From JADGNZ01 sp963715895 (GTDB lineage: Bacteria > Acidobacteriota > Thermoanaerobaculia > Gp7-AA8), in NCBI GenBank assembly GCA_963715895.1, contig OY970284.1, positions 2,852,001 through 2,916,000 on the forward strand: a DNA stretch of 64,000 nt. The letters run 5' to 3'. How positions within the stretch are numbered: position 1 is the stretch's first letter; each line of letters begins with the position of its first letter. A program made the translations under genes and the position numbers. The notes beneath the pieces are model-generated. The model made no database searches, had not been told where the DNA came from, and was given only the letters and a program-made list of their open reading frames with translations. Shown here piece by piece: positions 7,799-16,252 of this stretch.

Positions 7799-8416
7799 CT
7801 ACAGCAACCCCGTCAACACCAGATCCGCGATCTGATCCGCGCTATCCGCGAGGTTGTACTCCTTCTCCGACAGGATCCATGACGTCACCATCTCGTCGAG
7901 AATCCCGAAGACTGCCTTCGCGCCTAGTTGCGGGTGGATCGTCCGGCGGAAGCTGCCGTCGGACTGGCCGTGCTCGATCATCTTGCGCAGCATGTTGAGA
8001 TAGTCGGCCACCTCCTGCTGGGAGAGAAGGCTCATGAACTTGAGACTGTGGCGTAGCTCCACCTGCGCCACGATGGCCAGTGAGCGGTCGCGGCCGAGCG
8101 TTTCCAGGTGGTGGCGGATGGCGATGCGGATGCGCTCCTCAGGGCGGCGGACGTGGGCCAGCTCGCGCTCCAGCGACTGCAGGTAGTTGCGGGTGTGCTC
8201 GCGGAAGATCGTCACCAGCAGATCTTCCTTGCCGTCGAAGTAGAGGTAGATGGTGCCGTCCGCGACGCCGGCGGACTTGGCGATCTCCGAGACTTTGGCG
8301 TTGAAGTAGCCGTTCTGGGCGAAGACTTCGATGGCGGCGCGGAGGATGCGCTCCCGTTTGGTTGTGCCGCGGGCGGTCTCGGTGGGAGGGGGGATCGTCG
8401 ATGCTTGCCGGGCCAT
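7799..8416 (-). CDS. TetR family transcriptional regulator (FadR-like)
   Basis: The 205-residue protein has the TetR DNA-binding domain at about residues 20-68 (RILRAAIEVFAQNGYFNAKV, AGVADGTIYLYFDGKEDLL) and a helical ligand domain after it. The binding domain and the length resemble the TetR-type regulators of fatty acid degradation; that assignment rests on resemblance only. An 8-4-8 inverted repeat lies directly before the start codon and suggests autorepression. The neighbour 14 bp beyond that repeat is a HIT gene on the same strand. Confidence 0.88.
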   Translation of the reverse strand: MARQASTIPPPTETARGTTKRERILRAAIEVFAQNGYFNAKVSEIAKSAGVADGTIYLYFDGKEDLLVTIFREHTRNYLQSLERELAHVRRPEERIRIAIRHHLETLGRDRSLAIVAQVELRHSLKFMSLLSQQEVADYLNMLRKMIEHGQSDGSFRRTIHPQLGAKAVFGILDEMVTSWILSEKEYNLADSADQIADLVLTGLL

Positions 8417-8436
8417 CTGAATGAATGCTCATTCAG
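8417..8436. promoter_or_regulatory. Probable TetR operator
   Basis: The sequence CTGAATGA-ATGC-TCATTCAG is a perfect 8-bp inverted repeat with a 4-bp spacer, directly adjacent to the TetR start codon. It is similar in form to operators of TetR-type fatty acid regulators. It lies between the TetR gene and the end of the HIT gene, so it would control mainly the regulator itself. Confidence 0.6.
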
Positions 8437-8450
8437 TGGGGGCCGGCTTG

Positions 8451-8858
8451 TCAAGTCAGCCGCTCACGCAGCTCGTTGACGAAGGCCTGCCGGTCGCGGT
8501 CGTCCATGGCATCGCGCACCCGTCCATCGATGATCTCCATCACCTGGCCGCGGTCGAGAGAGGCCCTGACAGGATAGATATGCAGGTGCAGGTGCGGCGT
8601 GACGATGCCGAGCTTCAGCAGGATGGCCCGATCGGCCCGTGTCACCGCCAGCAGCGCCCCCTCGGCACGATGGTGGACCGCGGCGAAATGGACGTAGTCG
8701 TCGAGGGTCAGGTCGGCCACGTTCTCGACATGCTCCTTCCAGACCACCATGGCGTGCCCGCGCACGGCCCAGTCCTCGTGCAGGATCACGAGGACGCGCG
8801 CATCCTCGAACAGCACCTCGCCAGCGGCACGCGGCTCGTTGCAGAAGAGGCAGGTCAT
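8451..8858 (-). CDS. HIT (histidine triad) family protein
   Basis: The 135-residue protein carries the triad HLHLHIYP near residue 90 and the N-terminal C-x2-C pair (CLFCN) often seen in bacterial HIT hydrolases. Such proteins cleave nucleoside phosphoramidates or dinucleotide polyphosphates. It ends 14 bp from the TetR operator and may share a transcript with the TetR gene. Its start is 6 bp from an inverted 8-bp repeat array. Confidence 0.88.
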   Translation of the reverse strand: MTCLFCNEPRAAGEVLFEDARVLVILHEDWAVRGHAMVVWKEHVENVADLTLDDYVHFAAVHHRAEGALLAVTRADRAILLKLGIVTPHLHLHIYPVRASLDRGQVMEIIDGRVRDAMDDRDRQAFVNELRERLT

Positions 8859-8864
8859 GGGTGA

Positions 8865-8990
8865 GTAGATTAGTGGATCAGTGGATCAGTAGATCAGTGG
8901 ATTAGAAGTGGGCAGGTCTGCAGCGCCGGTCCGCGTGTCGAGCCGACCAGATCCACTAATCTACTAATCTACTGATCCACTAATCTACTA
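8865..8990. repeat. Inverted pair of 8-bp arrays (TAGTGGAT / ATCCACTA units)
   Basis: The left arm repeats TAGTGGATCAGTGGATCAGT with period 8 and the right arm repeats its complement (ATCCACTAATCTACTAATCT) up to 8990. A 45-bp non-repetitive loop separates them. The array fills the gap between divergent HIT and aldo/keto reductase genes. The unit differs from the GGTTGCTG family, but the geometry is the same. Part of the same unit occurs at 13954-13977. Confidence 0.85.
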
Positions 8991-8997
8991 TTCACTC

Positions 8998-9969
8998 ATG
9001 CGAACCCTTCGTTTCGGACGCACCAACGCTCAGGTCCCGGCCATCAGTCTTGGAACGTGGGGACACGGCGGTCCGAACATGGCCGGCAGCGCGCCCGTCG
9101 GGTGGGGCGGTCATGACGACCGGCTGGCGAAGGCGGCGCTGGTCGAGGCGCACCGGCAAGGGATCACGCACTGGGACACGGCCGACGCATACGGCAGCGG
9201 CCACGCGGAGCAACTCATCGGCGAGGCATTCGCCGAAGGGGTGCCGAGGAAGGATATCTTCGTGGCGTCGAAGTTCGGGTATCAGACCGGACCCTCCGGC
9301 CACTGGTACGACCCCGATTTCATGCGAACGCAGTGCGAAGAATCGCTGCGAAACCTGCAGACGGACGTCATCGACCTCTATTACTTTCACCACTGCGACT
9401 TCGGACCGAACGACGAGTACTTCGACGATGCCCTGGCGGTGATGCGGCGCTTTCGCGACGAGGGGAAGATCCGGTTCATCGGGCTATCGGACTGGGACGC
9501 GCGGAAGATCATGAAGTTCATCGAGCGTGTCGATCCCGACGCCGTCCAGCCGTACCGCAACGTGATCGACGACGACTACGAATCGAGCGGCCTGAAAGCA
9601 TGGGTCGAATCTCACGACCTGGGCGTGGCGTTTTTCTCACCGCTGAAGCATGGCTTGCTCCTCGGGAAGTACGACGAGCCGCAGACCTTTGCCGAAGGCG
9701 ACTTCCGCAGCGGCATCCCTGAGTTTCGCGACCCCCAATTCCTGGCCCGGATGCGTTACGCGCGCGACGAGATGACGCGCCGTTTCCCCGATCAGCGCGA
9801 GCCGGTGATCCACGCGCTGACCGGTGCGCTTCTCGACGGCAACCCGACCGCCACGGTCCTTCTCGGCCAGCGGAATCCGAAGCAGGTGGACGCGGCGGTG
9901 GCCGCCGGCGGCGGTGCGCTCAGCGACGAGGACGCGGCGCTGGTCCGGCGCGTCTACCGCGGTCTGTGA
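8998..9969 (+). CDS. Aldo/keto reductase
   Basis: The 323-residue protein has the AKR TIM-barrel signatures. The catalytic tetrad appears as Asp and Tyr in WDTADAYGSGHAE (about 59-71), Lys in FVASKFG and His in YYFHHCD. It should reduce carbonyls with NAD(P)H; the substrate is unknown. The ATG follows the right arm of the repeat by 7 bp and no ribosome site is obvious, so translation may start on a nearly leaderless or structured message. The next gene is 82 bp downstream. Confidence 0.9.
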   Translation: MRTLRFGRTNAQVPAISLGTWGHGGPNMAGSAPVGWGGHDDRLAKAALVEAHRQGITHWDTADAYGSGHAEQLIGEAFAEGVPRKDIFVASKFGYQTGPSGHWYDPDFMRTQCEESLRNLQTDVIDLYYFHHCDFGPNDEYFDDALAVMRRFRDEGKIRFIGLSDWDARKIMKFIERVDPDAVQPYRNVIDDDYESSGLKAWVESHDLGVAFFSPLKHGLLLGKYDEPQTFAEGDFRSGIPEFRDPQFLARMRYARDEMTRRFPDQREPVIHALTGALLDGNPTATVLLGQRNPKQVDAAVAAGGGALSDEDAALVRRVYRGL

Positions 9970-10051
9970 TTCACGCCTCGGAGTGAGCGGCATCACGCTG
10001 GTGCGCCTGAATTGCGGTAAAGTTCGTGGCACACAACCCACAGGAGAAAGA

Positions 10052-10753
10052 ATGCGCAAAGTACTGTTTGTAATCGCTTCGCTCACATTGTTCGTCTCTT
10101 CGGCCTTCGCCGCAAAGCCCGTGCTGGCAGTCGCCGAATTCCGCAACGACACCTCGGCTGGCTGGTGGTCATCGGATGTCGGAAGCGATCTGGCTTCGAT
10201 GCTGACCAATGAGCTCGCGGGCACGGAGAAGTTCAAGCTCGTCGAGCGTCACAAGCTCGGTGCAGTCCTCGATGAGCAGGATCTGGCCTCATCCGGACGC
10301 GTCAAGAAGTCGACCGGCGCGAAGCTCGGTCAGTTGACCGGGGCGCAGTATGTCGTCGTCGCAACCGTCAGCGCCTTCGATAACAAGACGCGCGACACCG
10401 GCGGCGGGATCAGCTTCCACGGCATTGGCGTCGGCGGCAAGCAGGAAGAGGCGTACATCGCCGTCGACCTTCGTGTCATCGACACGACGACCGGAGAAGT
10501 CGAGTTCACCCGCACTGTCGAGGCGCGTTCCACCGGCGGCGGCATGGGCGTGAGCGTCTACCGCGGCGGCTTCGGCGGCCACCTCTCCAACTATGAGAAG
10601 ACGCCGACCGGCAAGGCCATCCGCGCCGTGATCATGGAGATCTCTGACTACCTCGGCTGCGCCATGGTGGACAAGGACTCCTGCCTCGACGAGTACAAGG
10701 CCAAGGATGAGTCCCGCCGCGCCAAGACGAAGAAATCGATCAAGCTCGACTGA
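10052..10753 (+). CDS. CsgG/HfaB-like secreted protein
   Basis: The 233-residue product starts with a signal peptide (MRKVLFVIASLTLFVSSAFA, cut before AKP) and continues VLAVAEFRNDTS, LVERHKLGAVLDEQDL and the GAQYVVVATVSAF segment, the typical CsgG-family core. There is no lipobox cysteine, so it is probably soluble in the periplasm rather than a lipoprotein pore. An AGGAGAAAG ribosome site fixes the ATG at 10052. It is followed at once by a strong hairpin terminator. Confidence 0.8.
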   Translation: MRKVLFVIASLTLFVSSAFAAKPVLAVAEFRNDTSAGWWSSDVGSDLASMLTNELAGTEKFKLVERHKLGAVLDEQDLASSGRVKKSTGAKLGQLTGAQYVVVATVSAFDNKTRDTGGGISFHGIGVGGKQEEAYIAVDLRVIDTTTGEVEFTRTVEARSTGGGMGVSVYRGGFGGHLSNYEKTPTGKAIRAVIMEISDYLGCAMVDKDSCLDEYKAKDESRRAKTKKSIKLD

Positions 10754-10756
10754 TTT

Positions 10757-11575
10757 TCACGTCGTCGATGATGTCGAAAGCGCCGCTGCTTGCAGCGGCG
10801 CTTTTCGTTTGAGGACGATGGCATCCCAGATCCAGCGCCGCGGCGCGCGCGAGCGGCTGAGCACCTCGGCCGCAAAGCCGGGGAAGAGACGGGCGATCTG
10901 TCCGGACGAGGAAAAGATCCGCCCGACGTAATGATGCGGCTGCCCGTACCCGCGGCGACTTGCGAAGCGGCGCTGCATCGCCGCCGGAACGATCAGCAGC
11001 CCGCGGATACCGAAGTGCGGATCGGGCCGGAACAGAAAGCGGAGCCGCGCCGGCGTGGTGATGAGAATGATTCCCTCGGGCCGCAGCACGTGCATCAGCT
11101 CACCGGCGAAATGGGGGAGTGCGGGCGGCGGGATGTGCTCGATCGTCTCCAGGCAGAGGATGGCGTCGAAGGTCGCAGCAGCAAAAGGAAGCGCCTCGCC
11201 CGAGGCAGCGATTGAATGCGCAGAGGTACCTTCTTGAAGACGGCGAGCGGTTTCGCTCAACAGCATATCGATGCCGCAGGAGACATACCGCCCGGTCGCC
11301 GTCACCGCCAGCGCGACGGCTCCGTTACCGGAGCCGACGTCGAGGACATGGCGCGGCGACGTCGATTCCGGCAGCAAAGCATCGAGCACGTTCCGCCAGC
11401 GGATGCCTTCGCGGTACCGCTCGCGAATGAATGGTGAGCCGGCGTCGGGCTCGCCGGCGATGGCCCGGTCGTACGCGGCGGAGAACACGGCATCCTGCCC
11501 TGCAAACGCCAACGGCCGATCGAGCAGCGGGTGTGACCGCCGCGGGAAGAAGCGCCGATAGAGTCGCTTCAGCAC
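10757..11575 (-). CDS. Class I SAM-dependent methyltransferase
   Basis: The 272-residue product has motif I of class I methyltransferases (VLDVGSGNGAVALAV) near residue 75, then an acidic strand end (GIDML) and a post-I motif (DAILCLETIEHIPPP). The C-terminal half (FRPDPHFGIRGLLIVP) is similar to lipid or sugar methyltransferases, but the substrate is unknown. I chose the GTG at 11575; the frame is open to 11842, but that part is translated palindromic repeat DNA. Confidence 0.82.
   Translation of the reverse strand: MLKRLYRRFFPRRSHPLLDRPLAFAGQDAVFSAAYDRAIAGEPDAGSPFIRERYREGIRWRNVLDALLPESTSPRHVLDVGSGNGAVALAVTATGRYVSCGIDMLLSETARRLQEGTSAHSIAASGEALPFAAATFDAILCLETIEHIPPPALPHFAGELMHVLRPEGIILITTPARLRFLFRPDPHFGIRGLLIVPAAMQRRFASRRGYGQPHHYVGRIFSSSGQIARLFPGFAAEVLSRSRAPRRWIWDAIVLKRKAPLQAAALSTSSTT
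10777..10804. terminator. Intrinsic terminator after the CsgG-like gene
   Basis: A perfect 13-bp stem (AAAGCGCCGCTGC with its complement), a 2-base loop and a following TTTTCGTTT tract form a classic terminator. It lies 23 bp after the CsgG-like stop codon. It also lies inside the 3' end of the convergent methyltransferase gene. Confidence 0.8.
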
Positions 11576-11591
11576 GCGCCGATCATACAGA

Positions 11592-11852
11592 GCCCTGGGA
11601 GCGCGGGCGTCTCGCCCGCGCTTGCGCGGCTTCGCCGCACGGCACAGACAAGAGTGTCTGTGCCACATTGCCTCGTCGGTATTTGCTGAGTGTGGAGTCT
11701 TCGCCGAATTCCAATGTGGCACAGACACTCTTGTCTGTGCCCGGCGGCGAAGCCGCGCATTCGCAGGCTGAAGCCTGGGGCCTAGGTTCACACATGGGCT
11801 CCGCAGACGATTGTCCAAACTCAAAGCGCGTGCGAGACGCACGCGCTCCCAG
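11592..11852. repeat. Nested REP-like palindromes
   Basis: This gene-free region is built from palindromes. A GGGAGCGCGGGCGTCTCGCC-type repeat at about 11596-11625 is matched in inverted form near 11822-11850. Inside are two REP copies (11641-11670 and 11715-11741) facing each other, each with the core CACAGACA-CTCT-TGTCTGTG. The arrangement looks like a bacterial interspersed mosaic element. It lies between the starts and ends of the methyltransferase and DUF4097 genes and could fold into a large cruciform. Confidence 0.8.
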
Positions 11853-11854
11853 GG

Positions 11855-13294
11855 TCAGTGGATCTCAATCCCCCCGTTCGCGGTCTCGAGCTGCATGTGG
11901 CAGGCGCCGTTACCGATCGTCCCTGCCAGCGAGTTGTCCGACTTCGACATCATCGTGATCGGAACCGCGGTCGTGATCGAGCCGAAACTGGTGCGCGCGT
12001 CGACCTGGTAGCCGTTGTTGTGCGGCACATCGAGCTTGATCGAGGCGAAGCTGGTCTTCAGGTTGATGTCGGCGCAGGCGCCGCGGAGGTCGGAGATGGA
12101 GATCGAGCCGTTCGCGTTCTCCACCGTGACGCGACCGGCGATCGTCTTCAGCAGCACCGGTGCGAAGCTCGTGTGGACGCGCACGCCGCCGGAGACGTCG
12201 GTGGCGGTGACGCCGCCGTTGGCATTGTCGACGTCGAGCGAGCCCTTGATCAGCTCCGCCCGGATCAGACCGAACCGCGTGTCGATCTCCAGATTGCCGC
12301 GGATGTCGGTCGCCGTCACGTTGCCGTTTGCGTTCTTGATACGGGTAGGCCCGCCGATGTCGCGGATGGAAATCTCATCGAAGCTGCCGGTGATCGTGGC
12401 ACCGCCGCCGGTGTGCGAGCCTTCGACCTTTCCGTTGTTCGCGGTCACCGTGAGGTCGCGGCCGATGTTGACGAACGCCGTAGGGCCGAACGTGTTCCTG
12501 ATCGACGCACGCCCCTTGATGTCGCGCACGTCGACGCGTCCGTTCTGATTATTCAGATCGAGGTCGCCTGAGACGTTGGCGACGGTGACGCTGTCAAACG
12601 AGTTGACGATGGTGGCGTTGCCGGTCACGTCGCGCAGATCGACCGAACCGTTGGCGTTCCGGATGGTGACGTTGTGCGTGTCGTTGATGGTCACGGAGCC
12701 GAATCGGTTCGTGATGCCAAGGGTGCCGTCGACGTTGACGGCGCGAACCGACCCGTTGGCGTTCTGCACCGTCGTGTCTCCGGCGCTGTTCTCGATCGTG
12801 ATGGAGCCGAAGGAGTTCTCCACGCGCTGGGTTCCCCGGGCGTCGCGCAGCGCGATCGAGCCCTGCGCATTGACGATCTCGCTGGCGGCGTGGATTCCGG
12901 CGACGTCGATGCTGCCGAACCGGTTATGCACCGTGAGCGGCGCGCTGGCGGGCATGGTCACGTCGATGTCGACCGAATACGAGATGTTGCTGAGGTGGAA
13001 ATGCATCTCGGGATATTCGGTCCGGATGGTGATCCCGCTTGCCGAGGCCGTCGAGACGGAGACTGTGATGGCCTTTCCGATCTCGGCATCCGAGGAGCGG
13101 ATCAGGGCATGGACGACGACGTTGTTGCCGCTGCCCGGGCGAACGGAGACGGCGCCCATGGAGTGATCGATGGAGATGCGGCCCCCCTGATACGTCTGCG
13201 TTCTGCTGAAGGTGCGCTCGAAACGCTCCTCGCAGAATGCCGGTACGGCGATGAGAAGCAGTGTGACGATGAAGATCTTATCGAGTCGAAACAT
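11855..13294 (-). CDS. DUF4097-type beta-strand repeat surface protein
   Basis: The 479-residue product has a signal peptide (MFRLDKIFIVTLLLIAVPAFCEE) and then a long run of short beta repeats of the form NANGSV...DVxG...NxFGSV from residue 90 to 460, as expected of a right-handed beta-helix like DUF4097. It is probably exported to the periplasm or surface. Its start overlaps the anti-sigma gene by 17 bp, so it is the third gene of the sigma/anti-sigma operon and a likely output of that system. Confidence 0.85.
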   Translation of the reverse strand: MFRLDKIFIVTLLLIAVPAFCEERFERTFSRTQTYQGGRISIDHSMGAVSVRPGSGNNVVVHALIRSSDAEIGKAITVSVSTASASGITIRTEYPEMHFHLSNISYSVDIDVTMPASAPLTVHNRFGSIDVAGIHAASEIVNAQGSIALRDARGTQRVENSFGSITIENSAGDTTVQNANGSVRAVNVDGTLGITNRFGSVTINDTHNVTIRNANGSVDLRDVTGNATIVNSFDSVTVANVSGDLDLNNQNGRVDVRDIKGRASIRNTFGPTAFVNIGRDLTVTANNGKVEGSHTGGGATITGSFDEISIRDIGGPTRIKNANGNVTATDIRGNLEIDTRFGLIRAELIKGSLDVDNANGGVTATDVSGGVRVHTSFAPVLLKTIAGRVTVENANGSISISDLRGACADINLKTSFASIKLDVPHNNGYQVDARTSFGSITTAVPITMMSKSDNSLAGTIGNGACHMQLETANGGIEIH

Positions 13295-13907
13295 GGTTGG
13301 TGTCCTCCCGCAAGACGTCCTGCAGCGTCCGCTGTTTTTCCGAGTACATCGTCAGCAGTTGCGTGCGGAGGTATGCGTTTTGTCGGTTTTTGTCGATGGC
13401 GGTCTGGCACTCGGCGATGGCGTCGTCGAGCATCAGCAGTTTTTCCTTGTAGCTGACCATGAGCGGTGTCGAGGCCTGATCGAGCTTCGCGGAGGCTAGT
13501 GTTTCCAGGTGATTGATCGCGGCCGTGTGGGCCTTCTCCGCGTGCTCGACCTCGTCGATGGCGGACGCCTTGAGGATGGCTTCGTCGAACTCCGCGGCAT
13601 GCAAGCGCCGCTGCGCGATCCATGCAGTCGCGCCGAGGGCGGCCAGGAGGAGAAAGGCCGCGGCGATCTGCCACACGCGCGTCCGCGTGCTGCGCCGTTC
13701 GCCTTTGATGGCGCGTTCGATACGCGGCCAGAGCAGGTCGCTGTTCCAGGCCGCGTGAAGGCCGCGCGCCGTATCGGAGATGTTGTTCCAGCCGGCCAGC
13801 TTCTCCATGCAGGCGTCGCACGACCGCGCATGCTGCGCGGCGAGTGCGAGCGAGGAGGGGTCGCCTTCCAGAAGAAGATCGTCGAGTTGATTGCAGTTGA
13901 TGGTCAT
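13278..13907 (-). CDS. Membrane anti-sigma factor (zinc-finger type)
   Basis: The 209-residue protein has an H-x3-C-x2-C motif (HARSCDAC, about 26-33) near the N-terminus, as in zf-HC2 anti-sigma factors. One transmembrane helix follows near 80-100 (VWQIAAAFLLLAALGATAWI), then a helical periplasmic part. It should hold the ECF sigma factor at the membrane until a signal arrives. The sigma gene lies 71 bp upstream on the same strand; the gap is a short repeat array. The downstream DUF4097 gene overlaps it. Confidence 0.82.
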   Translation of the reverse strand: MTINCNQLDDLLLEGDPSSLALAAQHARSCDACMEKLAGWNNISDTARGLHAAWNSDLLWPRIERAIKGERRSTRTRVWQIAAAFLLLAALGATAWIAQRRLHAAEFDEAILKASAIDEVEHAEKAHTAAINHLETLASAKLDQASTPLMVSYKEKLLMLDDAIAECQTAIDKNRQNAYLRTQLLTMYSEKQRTLQDVLREDTNHVSTR

Positions 13908-13922
13908 GGTTCGGGCTTCGCC

Positions 13923-13977
13923 GTTATCGGTTGTCGGTTGTCGGTTGTGTCTGATCCACTAATCCACTAATCCACTG
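13923..13977. repeat. Mixed 7-bp and 8-bp repeat array
   Basis: About 4 units of GGTTGTC (period 7) run directly into 3 units of ATCCACTA (period 8). The array occupies the whole spacer between the sigma and anti-sigma genes and ends at the sigma stop codon. It shows two repeat unit types side by side and has no inverted partner here. Confidence 0.8.
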
Positions 13978-13978
13978 G

Positions 13979-14578
13979 TTACTTCTTCCACTGCTCCTGC
14001 AACTGTTTCTTGGTCGAGAAGAGAATCCACTTCGAATTCCCTTCGGTGATGTCGAGGATGTCCGCGATCTCGGCGTGGCTGAGCCCTTCGATCTCGAAGA
14101 GCGCGAAGACGGTACGGCGTTGCTCGGGGAGGTCGCTGAGCAGCTTGCGCAGGGCCATGCGCTTGACGTCGTCGACGGCGTTTGCGGCGCGTCCGCCGGC
14201 AATCTGGTCGTCGATCGGCGTCTCCCGGATCCTGCGGTTCCGCCGCCGCATCATGTCGTAGCAGGTGTTGATGAGGATCCGGTACAGCCAGGTGGTGAAG
14301 GCCGCCTCGCCGTTGTAGCCCGCCGCCGCGCGATGTACCTTCAGAAACGTCTCCTGCACCGCATCCTCGGCATCCGAGACGTTGCCGAGCTGGTGATAAG
14401 CGATCGATTTCATCCGCTCGCCGTGATTCGCGTAGATCGATGCAAAGACATCCGAATCGCCGTCGGCGCAGGCGCGCGCCAGGCGAAGATCGTCTTCACT
14501 CATGCGCGGCGGCGGTTGCGGTGCGATCGTCAGGTTCACAGGCCTGGGCAAGTCTACGGCTGAGGCTACAGCGTCCAT
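13979..14578 (-). CDS. ECF RNA polymerase sigma factor
   Basis: The 199-residue protein has region 2 (VSDAEDAVQETFLKVHRAA, then FTTWLYRILINTCYDMMRRR) and region 4 (LSHAEIADILDITEGNSKW). It directs transcription of a small regulon, probably including this operon. A second ATG at 14503 (MSEDDLRLARACADGD) fits the usual family start better; the first 25 residues are proline-rich and may not be translated. It is first in the sigma/anti-sigma/DUF4097 operon. Confidence 0.9.
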   Translation of the reverse strand: MDAVASAVDLPRPVNLTIAPQPPPRMSEDDLRLARACADGDSDVFASIYANHGERMKSIAYHQLGNVSDAEDAVQETFLKVHRAAAGYNGEAAFTTWLYRILINTCYDMMRRRNRRIRETPIDDQIAGGRAANAVDDVKRMALRKLLSDLPEQRRTVFALFEIEGLSHAEIADILDITEGNSKWILFSTKKQLQEQWKK

Positions 14579-14679
14579 CGGTCTGGGTGGATAGACGCCG
14601 GGGGAGGGGGGAAGTTAGAGGAGGGGTGAGGTGAAGGAACGACACGTTCTGAGCGACAATCGAAAGCCGGAGGTACTCA

Positions 14680-14913
14680 GTGCCGGAGCTGTCGCGTTTT
14701 TTTGGCATCGTGATTCGGATGTATGTCGAGGCGGGTGCTACGAACCAACGGCCACATGTCCACGCCTACTACCAGTCTGACGCCGCGGTCTTTGCGCTCG
14801 ATACGCTCGAGTGTCTCGGTGGCAGCCTGCCGCGGCCCCAGCGGCGCCTGGTCGAGGCATGGGGAGAGATTCATCGGGAGGAGTTGCAGCGCGATTGGGA
14901 CCTCTTGCAATAG
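14680..14913 (+). CDS. DUF4160 family protein
   Basis: The 77-residue product has the DUF4160 pattern: FFGIVIRMY near the start and RPHVHAYYQSD in the middle. The GTG start at 14680 is supported by a GGAGGT ribosome site 7 bp upstream. It lies 39 bp before a DUF2442 gene, and this pair is often found together; a toxin-antitoxin role has been suggested for such pairs but is not shown by this sequence. Confidence 0.85.
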   Translation: MPELSRFFGIVIRMYVEAGATNQRPHVHAYYQSDAAVFALDTLECLGGSLPRPQRRLVEAWGEIHREELQRDWDLLQ

Positions 14914-14952
14914 GGCCAGCCTCCAGTCAAGATCGAGCCACTCAGGTAAGCC

Positions 14953-15294
14953 ATGAGCCACGCCATCCATCGCGTCACACGGTTTGAAATCGTCGGCCCT
15001 TACACGCTCAGGGTCGGGTTTGAGGACGACACGGAGCAGCGGATCAACTTCCGGCCCGTCCTGCAAGGCATCGTGTTCGGACCTCTTCAAGACCTGAGCA
15101 CGTTCAACGCGGTCGTCCTTGACCGGGAGATCTCTACGCTTACCTGGCCAAATGGCGCCGACTTTGATCCTGCGACGCTCCACGACTGGCCGGACGTCTG
15201 CGATGAGCTTGCGGCAAGGGCCCGTGAGTGGGCTGATATTGCACCAGCGAACGAGCAGCAAGCTGGCAAACGAATGGAGCCGACGCACCGCTGA
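14953..15294 (+). CDS. DUF2442 family protein
   Basis: The 113-residue product contains the DUF2442 core (YTLRVGFEDDTEQRINFRPV and TLTWPNGADFDPATLHDWPD). It partners the upstream DUF4160 gene. The tail after residue 95 is not conserved in appearance. It converges on the DNA glycosylase gene at 15326. Function is unknown. Confidence 0.85.
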   Translation: MSHAIHRVTRFEIVGPYTLRVGFEDDTEQRINFRPVLQGIVFGPLQDLSTFNAVVLDREISTLTWPNGADFDPATLHDWPDVCDELAARAREWADIAPANEQQAGKRMEPTHR

Positions 15295-15325
15295 GTTCAT
15301 GGTTGACCTCGTACTCAACCGCGCA

Positions 15326-16207
15326 TCACAGCTCATCAATCGACTTCGGCCAATCGCTATGAAGCAACCTCGATAGCGCCCGGTCGGCCAGGAGCTTGCC
15401 TCCCGTCTGGCAGCGGGCGCAGTAGTTCGTCTCGTTCTCGGAGTAGACGATGTGCTGTACAGGGGTGCCGCAGTCGGGGCAGGGTTTGCCGTAGCGGCCG
15501 TGGACGGCGAAGTCGGGGCGGAAGGCCGTGACTTTTTCCGGGAACTTCTCGACTGCCTCGGCGCGCAGGCGCTCGGTCCAGTCGAGGAGCGTGCGACGTG
15601 TGGCGTCGTAGAGGCGGGCGATCTCGTCCTCGGAGAGGTTCGTCGTCATCTGCACGGGCGAGAGTCGGGCGCGATGCAGGATCTCGTCGGAATAGGCGTT
15701 GCCGATGCCGCTGAAGACGTGCGGATCGGTCAGGGTCCGCTTGAGCGTGTGGCGCTCGCGGGTGAGTGCGGCGCGGAAATCGCCGAGTGAAACGTCGAGA
15801 GGCTCGATGCCGCCAGGGTCGTGCGCGCGGACAGCCTCTTCGCCGCGCACGATGTGGATCGAGGCCCGGCGCTTCGAGCCGGCTTCCGTCAGGAGCAGCG
15901 TGCCATTGGGAAAATCGAATGCCGCCAGTCCCAACTTCCCGGGAATCTTCGCTCCTGACGCCAGCCATTTGAAACGGCCGGCGATCATCAGATGGATGAC
16001 GATGAAGAGATCCGATTCCAGTCCGATGACGATCCGTTTGCCGAAGCGGCGGACGTTGACGACGTGCTTGCCAGCCAACTCCGAGGGGGGAGGATCGACG
16101 GTGCGCAGCACGAAGGGATTGCCGAGGCGAAGCTTCAGCAGAGGCTGGTCGACGATGCGCCGCGCGATCGATTCGACGTAAACGGTAACGTCCGGCAGCT
16201 CCGGCAT
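15326..16207 (-). CDS. Fpg/Nei family DNA glycosylase
   Basis: This base-excision enzyme removes oxidised bases. The 293-residue product begins MPELPDVTVYVES, giving the catalytic Pro-Glu after Met removal. A conserved lysine appears in RRFGKRIVIGL near residue 60. The C-terminal zinc finger is complete (CPDCGTPVQHI, then NYCARC). The ATG at 16207 was chosen because the N-terminal proline must be at position 2; the open frame upstream to 16702 is ignored. The gene is divergent from the M23 peptidase. Confidence 0.92.
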   Translation of the reverse strand: MPELPDVTVYVESIARRIVDQPLLKLRLGNPFVLRTVDPPPSELAGKHVVNVRRFGKRIVIGLESDLFIVIHLMIAGRFKWLASGAKIPGKLGLAAFDFPNGTLLLTEAGSKRRASIHIVRGEEAVRAHDPGGIEPLDVSLGDFRAALTRERHTLKRTLTDPHVFSGIGNAYSDEILHRARLSPVQMTTNLSEDEIARLYDATRRTLLDWTERLRAEAVEKFPEKVTAFRPDFAVHGRYGKPCPDCGTPVQHIVYSENETNYCARCQTGGKLLADRALSRLLHSDWPKSIDEL

Positions 16208-16252
16208 GGTGGGATTATCGCGGCTCCGCCCGCTTTTATGGTGTGCATCCCC

